A DNA stretch of 64,000 bases from Symbiodinium natans (Eukaryota; Sar; Dinophyceae; Suessiales; Symbiodiniaceae): positions 1-64,000 of the forward strand of contig CAJNDS010002502.1 in the NCBI GenBank assembly GCA_905221605.1, in the 5' to 3' direction. The notes beneath the pieces were generated by a model. That model made no database searches, was not told the origin of the DNA, and saw nothing but the letters and a program-made list of their open reading frames with translations. Position 1 is the stretch's first letter; each line of letters opens with the position of its first letter. This document shows positions 1 through 7,934 of this stretch, in pieces. The position numbers were made by a program, and so were the translations under genes.

Positions 1-172
1 TATTATGATCTAAACAAGCCCTACATGTTTTATTGTATACCCTCATATAATGCTTACTTACAAACTCATCTACACATTTTACTTGCTTACATGCTTTACA
101 TTGCATATACTGTGCTTTACAATCACTACCTGTAGGAAACTCAACAGAAATATGATCATCTAATTCACTCAT
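1..172 (-). CDS. Partial zinc-ribbon protein
   Basis: Starts at an ATG at base 172 and runs off the left edge, so only about 57 residues are visible. It has a CKAC pair followed about 30 residues later by CRAC, the two-knuckle spacing (C-x2-C ... F ... Y ... C-x2-C) of small zinc ribbons, such as those in front of HNH-type nucleases of viruses. Which catalytic domain follows, if any, cannot be seen. It reads on the same strand as the two small genes to its right, 18 bp upstream of it. Confidence 0.6.
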   Translation of the reverse strand, partial: MSELDDHISVEFPTGSDCKAQYMQCKACKQVKCVDEFVSKHYMRVYNKTCRACLDHN

Positions 173-190
173 TATTATTAGATGATAATA

Positions 191-481
191 TTATGAATAG
201 GTTTTCGTCTCTTCGTCATACTTTATCTTGTAATAGTCAAGGGTTGTTTGTTTCGGTTGCAAAATTTCCTTGTTATTCAGTTTAGTCAAATATGTATTCT
301 TTTTATTCTCATATGTTGCATCAACTGGCGTTCTGTTAAAGTTTCTCGTAGGTCTTTCATTTAATAATTTCTCAATCCTCTCCAGTCTCAAGATGACATC
401 TTGCTTGAATTCGTCTTTAGACAATAACTTCGTGTATTCGGCTTTAGCCAATAGCTTCGCGTATTCAGGTTTATCACCCAT
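191..481 (-). CDS. Small hypothetical viral protein
   Basis: A 96-residue lysine- and glutamate-rich protein. The N-terminus contains near-repeats (EYAKLLAKAEYTKLLSKDEF) that look amphipathic and helical, followed by a basic stretch with NERPTRNFNR and a tyrosine-rich tail. No family is recognised. It shares orientation and AT-rich style with its neighbours. The position at the left of the element suggests an accessory gene. Confidence 0.5.
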   Translation of the reverse strand: MGDKPEYAKLLAKAEYTKLLSKDEFKQDVILRLERIEKLLNERPTRNFNRTPVDATYENKKNTYLTKLNNKEILQPKQTTLDYYKIKYDEETKTYS

Positions 482-500
482 ATACTTACATATACATTAA

Positions 501-791
501 GTTTTTAAATAAAAACTTTTATATTAAAACTTTTATATTAAAATTTTCATAAACTGAATTATGAAAATTCTAAATTCCAAACTAATTAGGGATATATCTT
601 ATGTATATCCAAATTATGTAAGTGTTCCAAGATACTCCCCTTTCTCTTGCTCACTTACGATGTCTGGGGCTTAAGCAATTGCAGAGAGCAATGGGCACAC
701 ATTCGGGGTGTTCATCCTGTTTCAGTTCCAAGAGGGGACTCCAAAATACTGTACAAACTGTCAATATATATTAGAAAAATATTTTTAAATA
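501..791. other. Intergenic stretch, no gene seen
   Basis: About 290 bases between two minus-strand genes. The left half holds AT-rich direct repeats (aaaacttttatatt repeated). The right half, 630-760, is less AT-rich and has a short plus-strand fragment with a TPKYCTNCQ Cys pair, but an in-frame stop interrupts it and it has no credible start. It may be a decayed zinc-finger gene remnant. Nothing is called. Confidence 0.4.
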
Positions 792-1187
792 TTAATCCAA
801 AATGTTCAAATTTGTTTTCAATTGTTCAACATCTTTTTTTACATCGTCTACTTCTTCTTCAATTTTATCTAGTCTTTCTTCGCATTCTTCAGGGGTGATT
901 TTCCGATGTTCTGACCATCCCGTACTACAAAGTTGAACGCCTCCAGTTTGTGGTGCTGTATCTGGTTTAAATATTCCATCATCAGGCGACACGCTCCGAC
1001 CCATTTTAAAGCTAGAACGGTCTTCTACAACATTAACAACAACCTTATCATGTTCAGTTGTTGTTTTAGTTTCTTTATGGTATGTGTTTCTCTTACATCT
1101 ACAAAATAAACAATTAATGCCATCTTTATTTACACTTACACCGCCATCAGTTCCATCTTTGTTATTATCTTTGTTTGAATCGTTCAT
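792..1187 (-). CDS. Hypothetical protein, Cys motif plus coiled coil
   Basis: 131 residues. An acidic, Asn/Asp-rich start is followed by a CLFCRCKRN cysteine cluster, a low-complexity middle, and a C-terminal heptad-patterned segment (ITPEECEERLDKIEEEVDDV and onward) that should form a coiled coil. No known family. Small coiled-coil proteins are frequent among PLV virion and accessory genes, so a structural or scaffold role is possible but not shown. Confidence 0.5.
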   Translation of the reverse strand: MNDSNKDNNKDGTDGGVSVNKDGINCLFCRCKRNTYHKETKTTTEHDKVVVNVVEDRSSFKMGRSVSPDDGIFKPDTAPQTGGVQLCSTGWSEHRKITPEECEERLDKIEEEVDDVKKDVEQLKTNLNILD

Positions 1188-1200
1188 CTATTAATGTATA

Positions 1201-1350
1201 TTAGTTTTTCTTCAATTTTAAATATTGCAAAATCCCTTTACATATTTCCAACACCGAGTAGCAACACCTACGATATCTAGGCGTTGTTATTATTATCTGT
1301 TCTATTTCTTCAAGGTTGTCAATGACATCAATGCAATCACCGTAATTCAT
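1201..1350 (-). CDS. Small 49-residue Cys/Ile-rich ORF
   Basis: An ATG at 1350 opens a 49-codon frame ending at 1201, directly upstream of the 131-residue gene on the same strand. The product begins MNYGDCIDVIDNLEEIEQII and has a PRYRRCCYSVLEIC centre. It fills the space between two confident genes and faces the ATPase gene across a 38-bp divergent gap, which supports it being real. Function unknown. Confidence 0.4.
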   Translation of the reverse strand: MNYGDCIDVIDNLEEIEQIIITTPRYRRCCYSVLEICKGILQYLKLKKN

Positions 1351-1388
1351 ATATTATAACATATATATTTTTCTAACTAATATTAATA
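1351..1388. promoter_or_regulatory. Divergent AT-rich promoter region
   Basis: 38 bases of almost pure A/T with TATATAT runs separate the minus-strand small ORF and the plus-strand ATPase. It must contain the start signals of both transcription units. TATA-like runs right before the start codon recur in front of most genes of this element. Confidence 0.3.
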
Positions 1389-2162
1389 ATGAACGAGAAT
1401 GTTCCGACGGTAGAACCAATTGATATACCCAAGTATCAGTTCAAAAATAGCAAGTATGAGATGATGCCATCCTTACCAGCGAGAATGTTGGCTGTGGCTT
1501 CCAGTACAGGCGGTAAAACAGTTTTGATACAGAACTTAATATTGAAGATTTACCGCAATAGCTTTGAGAGAATCTATATATTCAGTCCTAGTGTGGATGT
1601 GGACGACACGTGGAATGCAGTGAAGAAGTACATAAAGGATGTAATGAAAGTGGACTCGGAAAAGGAACAGATATATTTCAATCATTACGACGCAACTGCC
1701 TTACAGAAAATAATAGACACCCAACACAAGGTAATAGAGTTCCAGAAGAAGAACAAAGACAAGGATTTATTCAGTATACTAATAGTCATTGATGATTTTA
1801 GTGATGACCCACGTTTTGTAAGATACTCCAATATTCTTCACGGATTATTTACCAGAGGTCGTCATAATGCTATTAGCGTCATCTTGTCCACTCAAAAATA
1901 CAATGTTTTAGCGCCTATCATCCGTTTAAACAGTAGCGCGTTATTCATTTTTAGACTTAAGAGTATGAATGAAGTTAATGCGTTTATTGAAGAAAACAGC
2001 GCTTTAGTTGATAAGAAGACTTTGTATGATATGTACCAACAAGCAGTAAATGATGCTCCCTATTCTTTTTTCTACATAAACACCAACGCTAAACACGCTA
2101 ATAATATGTTTTTTATTCGCTTTGAAAAACGGTTTGAAGTTGATAATGATGAACAGGTCTAA
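1389..2162 (+). CDS. A32/FtsK-HerA-type genome packaging ATPase
   Basis: 257 residues, the usual size for PLV, virophage and Maverick packaging ATPases. Residues 37-44 (ASSTGGKT) are the Walker A loop with K43. ILIVIDDF at 130-137 is Walker B with the D135/D136 pair. ILSTQKY at 166-171 is the sensor-like motif after it. RGRHN (156-160) may supply an arginine finger. In this family the enzyme uses ATP to pump viral DNA into the preformed icosahedral capsid. Its presence beside capsid genes marks the element as a virus rather than a plain transposon. The start follows a tattaataATG context. A GIY-YIG gene follows 33 bp later on the same strand. Confidence 0.88.
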   Translation: MNENVPTVEPIDIPKYQFKNSKYEMMPSLPARMLAVASSTGGKTVLIQNLILKIYRNSFERIYIFSPSVDVDDTWNAVKKYIKDVMKVDSEKEQIYFNHYDATALQKIIDTQHKVIEFQKKNKDKDLFSILIVIDDFSDDPRFVRYSNILHGLFTRGRHNAISVILSTQKYNVLAPIIRLNSSALFIFRLKSMNEVNAFIEENSALVDKKTLYDMYQQAVNDAPYSFFYINTNAKHANNMFFIRFEKRFEVDNDEQV

Positions 2163-2195
2163 AGAAATGATGACTGAATATATTAATACCACCTA

Positions 2196-2834
2196 ATGCC
2201 ACGAAATAAAATAGACTATTCTAATACTCATTTTTATAAGATTGTAAGCAAAGACCTAGATTTAAAAGATTTCTACATAGGACACACTACTGATTTCAAG
2301 ACAAGAAAGAACTGTCATAAAAGAGTTTGTAATAATCCTAACGATAGAAATCACAATTTACCCATATATCAGTTTATAAGAGACAACAAAGGATGGGAGA
2401 ATTTTGATATGATATTAATTGAAAAGCAATGTTTAAACGATGCGTTAGAAGCAACCAAAAGAGAAAGAGAACTTATTGAAGAATTAAAACCAAGTCTAAA
2501 CAGAGTAATTCCATTTAGAACTAAAGAGGAGAAAAAGGATATTAAACAACAATGGACTACTAACAACTGGGAGAGCGTACGAGAATACAAGCATAACTGG
2601 CATAATGAAAACAAAGAAAGGATAAGCGTCAATAAGAAAGAGAAATACATACAAAACAGAGAAGAACAACTCACCAGAAGCAAAAAGTATTATCAAGATA
2701 ACATTGAAGAAAGAAGGCAAACACGCAATCGCCTATGTAATTGCATTTGTGGTGATACTTACACTTATGCTAACCGAGCACGACACGAACGAACAAAAAA
2801 ACACCAAGAATATTTAGAATCTTTAGATGATTAA
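2196..2834 (+). CDS. GIY-YIG endonuclease with C-terminal zinc finger
   Basis: 212 residues. The N-terminal 100 residues show a GIY-YIG fold pattern: YKIVS then DFYIGHTTDFKTRKNCH, where the second motif YIG is exact and the first is degenerate, followed by a conserved arginine region and E-rich helix (ERELIEELKPSLN). The middle is charged and Asn-rich. The end has CNCICGDTYTYANRARHER..H, a C2H2-like finger. Related enzymes in large and small eukaryotic DNA viruses are thought to act as homing-type or recombination nucleases; here it could be a selfish gene lodged between ATPase and fibre genes. It converges on the next gene, with an inverted repeat over the two stop codons. Confidence 0.78.
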   Translation: MPRNKIDYSNTHFYKIVSKDLDLKDFYIGHTTDFKTRKNCHKRVCNNPNDRNHNLPIYQFIRDNKGWENFDMILIEKQCLNDALEATKRERELIEELKPSLNRVIPFRTKEEKKDIKQQWTTNNWESVREYKHNWHNENKERISVNKKEKYIQNREEQLTRSKKYYQDNIEERRQTRNRLCNCICGDTYTYANRARHERTKKHQEYLESLDD

Positions 2835-2862
2835 TAATATCAAAATAATATTATTAATCATC
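2826..2862. terminator. Perfect AT-rich hairpin between convergent genes
   Basis: Arms of 15 bp (gatgattaataatat, 2826-2840, and its complement, 2848-2862) enclose a 7-base loop. The arms include the stop codons of both convergent genes. It probably ends or processes transcripts from both sides. Confidence 0.6.
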
Positions 2863-3076
2863 AGAATAATGAGAAACTACAACAGTTAAACGGTAAGCAT
2901 TTAGAAGAAGTACCGCAATATCCTTTGTTTTTGTTTTTCAACTGTTCTATTTCATCTTCTAACTTTTGTATTTTATCTGTTAAATCTTGGATAGTGTTAA
3001 ATATAATTAAGTCTCCCTTTATCTTTTCTAATTGTTCATTGAGTTTCTTTTCTATTTGTTCATCAATATTAACCAT
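2861..3076 (-). CDS. Small coiled-coil protein with Cys-rich tail
   Basis: 71 residues: an N-terminal heptad pattern (IDEQIEKKLNEQLEKIKG ... IQKLEDEIEQLKNKNKG) that should form a coiled coil, then a cysteine-rich end (GYCGTSSKCLPFNCC). It begins 20 bp after the stop of the fibre gene on the same strand, so it is likely co-transcribed with it. It may bind or trimerise with the fibre, whose own C-terminus is also a coiled coil; this is inference from position. Confidence 0.5.
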   Translation of the reverse strand: MVNIDEQIEKKLNEQLEKIKGDLIIFNTIQDLTDKIQKLEDEIEQLKNKNKGYCGTSSKCLPFNCCSFSLF

Positions 3077-3096
3077 TATATATTATTATATAGATT

Positions 3097-5550
3097 TTAA
3101 TGTTTACTTTTCGTTTTTGCTTTTGCCTTTGCTTTTGGTGATGCTTCACCTTTTAGTTTCTTAACTTCCTTTTCTAAATCTTCTACTTGCTTTTGTAATT
3201 GTTGCACACAACCCCAAAGCACAACTGCTGTTTTATTATATGCTAATAATTTCATACCATCATCATTATAATATACGATGTTGTCCCATTCAGAGGGCAT
3301 TTTAGCGTCTTTTATATCATCTGCTATAAATCCAATATGACTTTTTTTGTCTTCATCATTAATAAAATTATATGTTTTCGGCTTGATATATTTGACTGCT
3401 TTATAACATTCTTTAATATTTGCTTCCTTAACATTTTCTTTTAATTTAGAGTCTGATGTTTCAGTTAAAGCAACGCATGTTAAATTTCCTCCAATATCAG
3501 CGTTATTAGTTGTAGTAAAGAAACCATAAACATCAACACCTGTGTTTGTCGCATCTAATCTTGATAAATTATTATTGCTTAATCTAATAAATCCATCATC
3601 GTCTGGGTTATTAATTAATACTCTTTGTTGTCCTGACACATCAGTGTTAGTAATTTCTAGTTGTCCAACTAAAGTTACTTTTCCTTCAGTTAGTTGAATT
3701 TCTGGTGTGCTTCCTATAGTTCCGATAATAAAATTAATAGCTCTGTCAGTGTCTCCATTTCTTATATCTAAATCATAATCGCTACCGTTCAGTGTCTCCT
3801 TTATTGATGAGGAATGTTGAAAAAATAGCTCACCCCACACATCTAAATCTGATTCTGCTGTTATTCTTCCTATACTGTTAAAAGTCTGGTTATTTGTAAC
3901 TGCTCTGTTTATTGTAATTCCGTTAGTGTCGTTTAGTTGTAGTGCTATAGTCCCTGTAGTTGGGTCGGTTGTTCTGTCAGACTGTAATGAAAAATTAATT
4001 TCTTCTGTTGATATTACATTTAAACTATTATTAACGTCCGCTCGTTGAAATATTCTTCCATCAGTGCTTAATAACTGTTGCCCTAAAAATGTTGCGTCAT
4101 TTTCTACTCTTGTTTCATTAAAATTACTTATACCGCCTACTGTTAAATGATATGAAAAATTATACTGTCTCCCTATTCCCACTGTTGCTGTTGTTTGACT
4201 TCCTATTCTTAAACGATAATCACCTCCTGTGTCGTGTAAAATCATTTCCGTTCCATTTGCTGGATTACTTGGGTTCATACATCTAAAATTTCTGTTCCTG
4301 AATTCAAAAACTCCTTGAGTGTCTCTAACTCTTAAATTATAATTAGCATCTCCACTATTTCTGAACATATCTATACCTGCTGTTGGTAATTGAATATCTC
4401 CTGTGTTATTTGTTAAATCTATACTATTATCTACTCTTAAATTTTGTCTAATAATAGCACTATCAACAACATCTAATGTATAACCACCTGTTAATGTTTC
4501 TACTCCTGTATCTACTAATATTGAATGCGTTTTAACATATTCATTAGCATTATTATTTAAATTTAATATTCTTCCAGTATCACCAACGGAATTATAACAG
4601 TCAATACTATCATTATTAAAAGTAATGTAATTATCAGTATTTCTAACTGTAAATGATAAATTAGCATCTGCTGTATTTTCTACCACTAGCCCGCCAGTTG
4701 GTACTGCTATTTTACCACTCATTTTATAACCTGCATTATTATTAGATAAATCAAGTTGTTTAATAGCATCATCTGATGTATTATTACAAAATATTTTATC
4801 TCCTTGTAAAGTTATATAACTTGTAGCGTTTTTAAATTCTGCTAATACTTTATCACCTCCTCCTGTTTGGTTGCTAAATAATAATCCTGCTACTGGCGAT
4901 ATATTTATGGTTGAATTATTTAATGTTAATCCGCTATGAATAACAGTTGGGGCGGAACAATCAATGATAGGATTGGCACGAAATCTATCAGTAAAATCTG
5001 ATTTTGGAACTCGTAAATCTAATAAATTATCAATTTCTGTATCTGTGTATCCACCAGAACCAGCCCCCGCTAGTAGTGTATCTACCTCACCCTTATTATA
5101 ATAATTGGTTGCCAGTTGTGTGTTGGTTTGGAAATTAGTTGATAAATTTGTATCAATCTCACTTTTATTATAATAATTAATCCCTAATTGTGCATTGGTT
5201 TGGTAATTAGTAGATAAATTGGTGTCTATTTGTGTTGATGTATAATAATTACTGAACGTTGAATCAATCTCTGTTTTATTATAAAAATTAGTGGCTAGTG
5301 CAGTGTTAGTTTGATAATTGTTAGTTAAATCAGTATTAATGGCATTAATATTATTAAAGTTTTGCAATTGCTTGGTGTTCAGAATGTCAATTGCATCGGT
5401 GTTTGCTTGTATATCTGCAGAGTTCGCAGTGTTTATGCTTGTTAGTTCTGCCTTGGTGGCATACGTATCCGATATTTCACTAACGCCTGTTGAAGACGAT
5501 AAATAAAACTTGTCTGCATAAATTGATGTAAGATTGTTTAATGAAGCCAT
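3097..5550 (-). CDS. Fibre-like protein with S74 intramolecular chaperone
   Basis: 817 residues. Residues about 75-160 contain repeats of the YNKxEID/V type (YNKTEID, YNKSEID, YNKGEVD), a pattern typical of phage tail-fibre shafts. A long Asn/Thr-rich beta-type region with repeated DITNxxGD-like segments follows. From S699 the sequence SDSKLKENVKEA, then PKTYNFI and SHIGFIADDI, matches the peptidase S74 / endosialidase chaperone domain, which trimerises the fibre and then cuts itself off in front of that serine. The end is a coiled coil with a Lys/Ala tail. It sits beside the capsid gene, so it is probably a receptor-binding spike or fibre on the virion. The domain is best known from phages; its use in a eukaryotic virus is noteworthy. 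Confidence 0.82.
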   Translation of the reverse strand: MASLNNLTSIYADKFYLSSSTGVSEISDTYATKAELTSINTANSADIQANTDAIDILNTKQLQNFNNINAINTDLTNNYQTNTALATNFYNKTEIDSTFSNYYTSTQIDTNLSTNYQTNAQLGINYYNKSEIDTNLSTNFQTNTQLATNYYNKGEVDTLLAGAGSGGYTDTEIDNLLDLRVPKSDFTDRFRANPIIDCSAPTVIHSGLTLNNSTINISPVAGLLFSNQTGGGDKVLAEFKNATSYITLQGDKIFCNNTSDDAIKQLDLSNNNAGYKMSGKIAVPTGGLVVENTADANLSFTVRNTDNYITFNNDSIDCYNSVGDTGRILNLNNNANEYVKTHSILVDTGVETLTGGYTLDVVDSAIIRQNLRVDNSIDLTNNTGDIQLPTAGIDMFRNSGDANYNLRVRDTQGVFEFRNRNFRCMNPSNPANGTEMILHDTGGDYRLRIGSQTTATVGIGRQYNFSYHLTVGGISNFNETRVENDATFLGQQLLSTDGRIFQRADVNNSLNVISTEEINFSLQSDRTTDPTTGTIALQLNDTNGITINRAVTNNQTFNSIGRITAESDLDVWGELFFQHSSSIKETLNGSDYDLDIRNGDTDRAINFIIGTIGSTPEIQLTEGKVTLVGQLEITNTDVSGQQRVLINNPDDDGFIRLSNNNLSRLDATNTGVDVYGFFTTTNNADIGGNLTCVALTETSDSKLKENVKEANIKECYKAVKYIKPKTYNFINDEDKKSHIGFIADDIKDAKMPSEWDNIVYYNDDGMKLLAYNKTAVVLWGCVQQLQKQVEDLEKEVKKLKGEASPKAKAKAKTKSKH

Positions 5551-5551
5551 T

Positions 5552-5584
5552 ATAAATATTAATACGTGAGAAATTAATATTTAT
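5552..5584. terminator. Hairpin between capsid and fibre genes
   Basis: Twelve-base perfect arms (ataaatattaat, 5552-5563, and 5573-5584) around a 9-base loop lie between the capsid stop and the fibre start on the same strand. It could end the capsid transcript or be part of the fibre promoter. Confidence 0.45.
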
Positions 5585-5610
5585 ATTGAATTAATCTTTC
5601 CATAAACTTC

Positions 5611-7077
5611 TTAGTCAAGAACTGTTGAGGCACTTTCACTTAGCTCAAATATATGTTCTGACACGGCTGTTATGAAAACTCTTTCAATTCCTAATGCAAA
5701 ATTTGCGTTAGCTCCTTTGATTTTAAACGTGATTAAGCTTCCCATTTTCGTGTTAGTTCCTGTAAAATTCATATCTGGTTGCTTGTCAAAGTTAATTCCT
5801 CCAATAAATTTATCATTAGCGTATCTATAAATGTCAATTGAAAAGCCATCGTAATAAGGGCTCATTACATTAACCGCCCGACGAAGGAAATACATAAATT
5901 CACTAATGCTAGAAATTTCTTGTTCGGGGAATTTTTTGTTAGCTATCTGTATTTGTGCTGAAATTTGTTTGTCGGAATCAATGACACCTTCTAAATTATC
6001 AATAGTTACCGCCATAGGGTGGAAAAAGTAGTTCCACCTCTTCCTGTCATAATTACCTGCTGTGCTATCATTATCAATATTACTGTTGCTGAAGGTGAAG
6101 AACATCTGAGACAAACGAGTTGAAGATTTAACGATATTCATATTAATTTCTGTGTTTCCTGCTGTGAAGGTTTGTGAAAATGAATGATAAGCCGGATAAA
6201 CCATACGAAGCCTACCCCCTTTCAATAAATGTGAAACTATGTTATTGTTAACGGTATTGTCCACCTGTATCAATTCACATCTTAAAATAGCATTCTGAAT
6301 AGCCCAACTTGTGGTAGTATTGCGCGTTGTAAAATATAAGCCGGTTTCATCGTCTTCTGCTTGTGTTCCTGCTACTGTTGCTGAAGGTCGGACGACTGGT
6401 TCGCCTGCATCTGAAACAATTTCAAAAATAAATTCAAGTGGACAATATCTGATTGGTGGATAATATCCAGATTGAACAAATCCACAAACGGGCTTGTGTC
6501 CCATTCTTACGAACTTACCCTGTTCAATTCCGGTAGTATTAATTCGCGTTAGTTTTGGCACAACGACGCCTCGATTATTTGCTCCTGTTGTTGCTGTTGC
6601 ACTATGACTTTCAATGTTATAAGCAAACAATCTATTAATTCTACTGTCATATCTTGTCAGACAACCTTCTTGAATATCGTCTAAATTTCTGACTTCTTCG
6701 CTTTTGAACGATTTCATTTCTTCGCACACTTGGTTGTAATTGTCAATGTCGTTTAACTGTTGTCCTGCCCCATTACATCTGTATCTTGTGAAAAAAGCGT
6801 GGCTCTCACCTAAAGGGCGTAAATATTGTCCGGCAGTGGTGGATGTGTTAACAACATCAAAAAACAAACAAACGCTGGATAAATCAATATAATTATTGTC
6901 TTCGCCTGTGATTACAAACTTTAAATATTTATTTCCATTTGAGGAACTAAAGATGTTTCCAGATACACTGGGGAAGTGAACTTGTTTTCTATCAGTGATA
7001 TACGCGGCTGATTCAGGAAGTCCAAATTGAAGGGAGTTAATCATATTATCGTTTGATTCTGCTAAAACTAAATCCAT
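5611..7077 (-). CDS. Major capsid protein (double jelly-roll type)
   Basis: The start is placed at MDLVLAESND (488 residues); the open frame runs 41 codons further upstream but would overlap the next gene and shows no capsid-like sequence there. The early part has GNKYLKFVITGEDNNYIDLS followed by an LFFDVVN strand and a YLRPLGESHAFFTRYRCNGA segment, a layout like the first jelly roll of PLV/Maverick hexon-like capsid proteins. The C-terminal part has alternating beta-strand patterns and ends GSLITFKIKGANANFALGIE. Length fits the family. It would form the pseudo-hexameric capsomers. The assignment rests on layout and genomic context rather than a short diagnostic motif, so a structure prediction would settle it. 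Confidence 0.75.
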   Translation of the reverse strand: MDLVLAESNDNMINSLQFGLPESAAYITDRKQVHFPSVSGNIFSSSNGNKYLKFVITGEDNNYIDLSSVCLFFDVVNTSTTAGQYLRPLGESHAFFTRYRCNGAGQQLNDIDNYNQVCEEMKSFKSEEVRNLDDIQEGCLTRYDSRINRLFAYNIESHSATATTGANNRGVVVPKLTRINTTGIEQGKFVRMGHKPVCGFVQSGYYPPIRYCPLEFIFEIVSDAGEPVVRPSATVAGTQAEDDETGLYFTTRNTTTSWAIQNAILRCELIQVDNTVNNNIVSHLLKGGRLRMVYPAYHSFSQTFTAGNTEINMNIVKSSTRLSQMFFTFSNSNIDNDSTAGNYDRKRWNYFFHPMAVTIDNLEGVIDSDKQISAQIQIANKKFPEQEISSISEFMYFLRRAVNVMSPYYDGFSIDIYRYANDKFIGGINFDKQPDMNFTGTNTKMGSLITFKIKGANANFALGIERVFITAVSEHIFELSESASTVLD

Positions 7078-7087
7078 GTTATATATA

Positions 7088-7327
7088 TTATTTAGATTTT
7101 TTATTATTACTATATCTTTTATGGCTATCCAAGCGTTTATTATGTTTACTCTGCTTGTCATTTGGTGGTAATATTGTAGTCTCTTCGTGTTTCTCAACAA
7201 TCTCTCTTATGGTTTCATATCCTGAATGACTCAACTTTTTATTCAACTTGGTTTTGAATTGTAGACTCTCAGATGGCTTACCTACTCTATTAGGTTCTTT
7301 TATATGTTTTGGTTTATTAAACATCAT
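7088..7327 (-). CDS. Small basic protein, possibly DNA-associated
   Basis: The likely start is the MMF at 7327 (79 residues), because an upstream ATG at 7393 would overlap the lipase-like gene. The product is lysine- and arginine-rich (FNKPKHIKEPNRVGKP; a C-terminus with HNKRLDSHKRYSNNKKSK) and has no hydrophobic core. Such peptides in related viruses can bind packaged DNA or act as core proteins; function here is not shown. It sits between capsid and lipase-like genes on one strand. Confidence 0.5.
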   Translation of the reverse strand: MMFNKPKHIKEPNRVGKPSESLQFKTKLNKKLSHSGYETIREIVEKHEETTILPPNDKQSKHNKRLDSHKRYSNNKKSK

Positions 7328-7346
7328 ATTAATTATACTGATATTT

Positions 7347-7886
7347 TTATACTTCGCCTGCTGGTAAAGACTCATCAATACCATCAAATGCACTCATGTC
7401 ATGATTTTTTAATGGACTGAGTGAGTCTGTATATACATTTACAGCACCGCCATCAAAAGCACTAACGACATCTCCAACTTTTCTAAATCTTTTGTGTTGT
7501 TCTGTATTTGGCTTAAATCCCATACTGAAGGTGGGGCTGTTATAGGTTCGTGTCTTCAAATTCCTGTCTGGAAAATCTTTCGCCAGCTGTAAGGCTACGA
7601 CCCCTGCCTGACTATGTCCCACCACTGTGTCTATTTGAGGATTATCTTTTAACACATGTTCTGCTTGTAAGTATCTCTCCATATCACGGACTCCACCCAA
7701 AACACCAAATGGTAACTTCGTGAGATTTTCAAGCCAGTTAGTAGCACTCACCGTTCCACCGATATACATCTTGTTTCCCTTAACATAAATTTTATTGTCT
7801 TTATCGTAAGCCATCTTAATGCCCTGCGAGTTTGAAATCTTGTTGTTATCGTCAAGCATCTTGTTTAACTGTTGTTCTATTTTCAT
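7347..7886 (-). CDS. Lipase-like alpha/beta hydrolase
   Basis: 179 residues. VVGHSQAG at 88-95 is a classical nucleophile elbow (GxSxG) with S92, followed by VALQLAKDFP as the helix after the elbow. RKVGDVVSAFD places D139 and NHDM places H162 in the positions expected for the rest of the triad. This is the minimal class 3 lipase core. Similar compact lipases occur in Maverick-like and some small DNA viruses, where a role in breaching endosomal membranes has been suggested. Adjacent capsid genes make a virion location plausible. The start codon faces the penton gene across 48 bases. Confidence 0.72.
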   Translation of the reverse strand: MKIEQQLNKMLDDNNKISNSQGIKMAYDKDNKIYVKGNKMYIGGTVSATNWLENLTKLPFGVLGGVRDMERYLQAEHVLKDNPQIDTVVGHSQAGVVALQLAKDFPDRNLKTRTYNSPTFSMGFKPNTEQHKRFRKVGDVVSAFDGGAVNVYTDSLSPLKNHDMSAFDGIDESLPAGEV

Positions 7887-7934
7887 TATATAAATAAGAT
7901 TATAAAAAATATTTTGTCAGTAATATATATTATT
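7887..7934. promoter_or_regulatory. Divergent promoter, lipase and penton genes
   Basis: 48 AT-rich bases with TATATATTATT directly before the plus-strand start and TATAAATAAG before the minus-strand start. It separates two virion gene clusters read in opposite directions. Confidence 0.3.

Noticed and set aside
647-898. 83-codon plus-strand frame
   Set aside because: Overlaps a better minus-strand gene and crosses an intergenic AT stretch; no recognisable motif.
7078-7200. Upstream 41-codon extension of the capsid frame
   Set aside because: It overlaps the basic-protein gene and lacks capsid-like sequence; the MDLV start follows a typical TATA-like leader.
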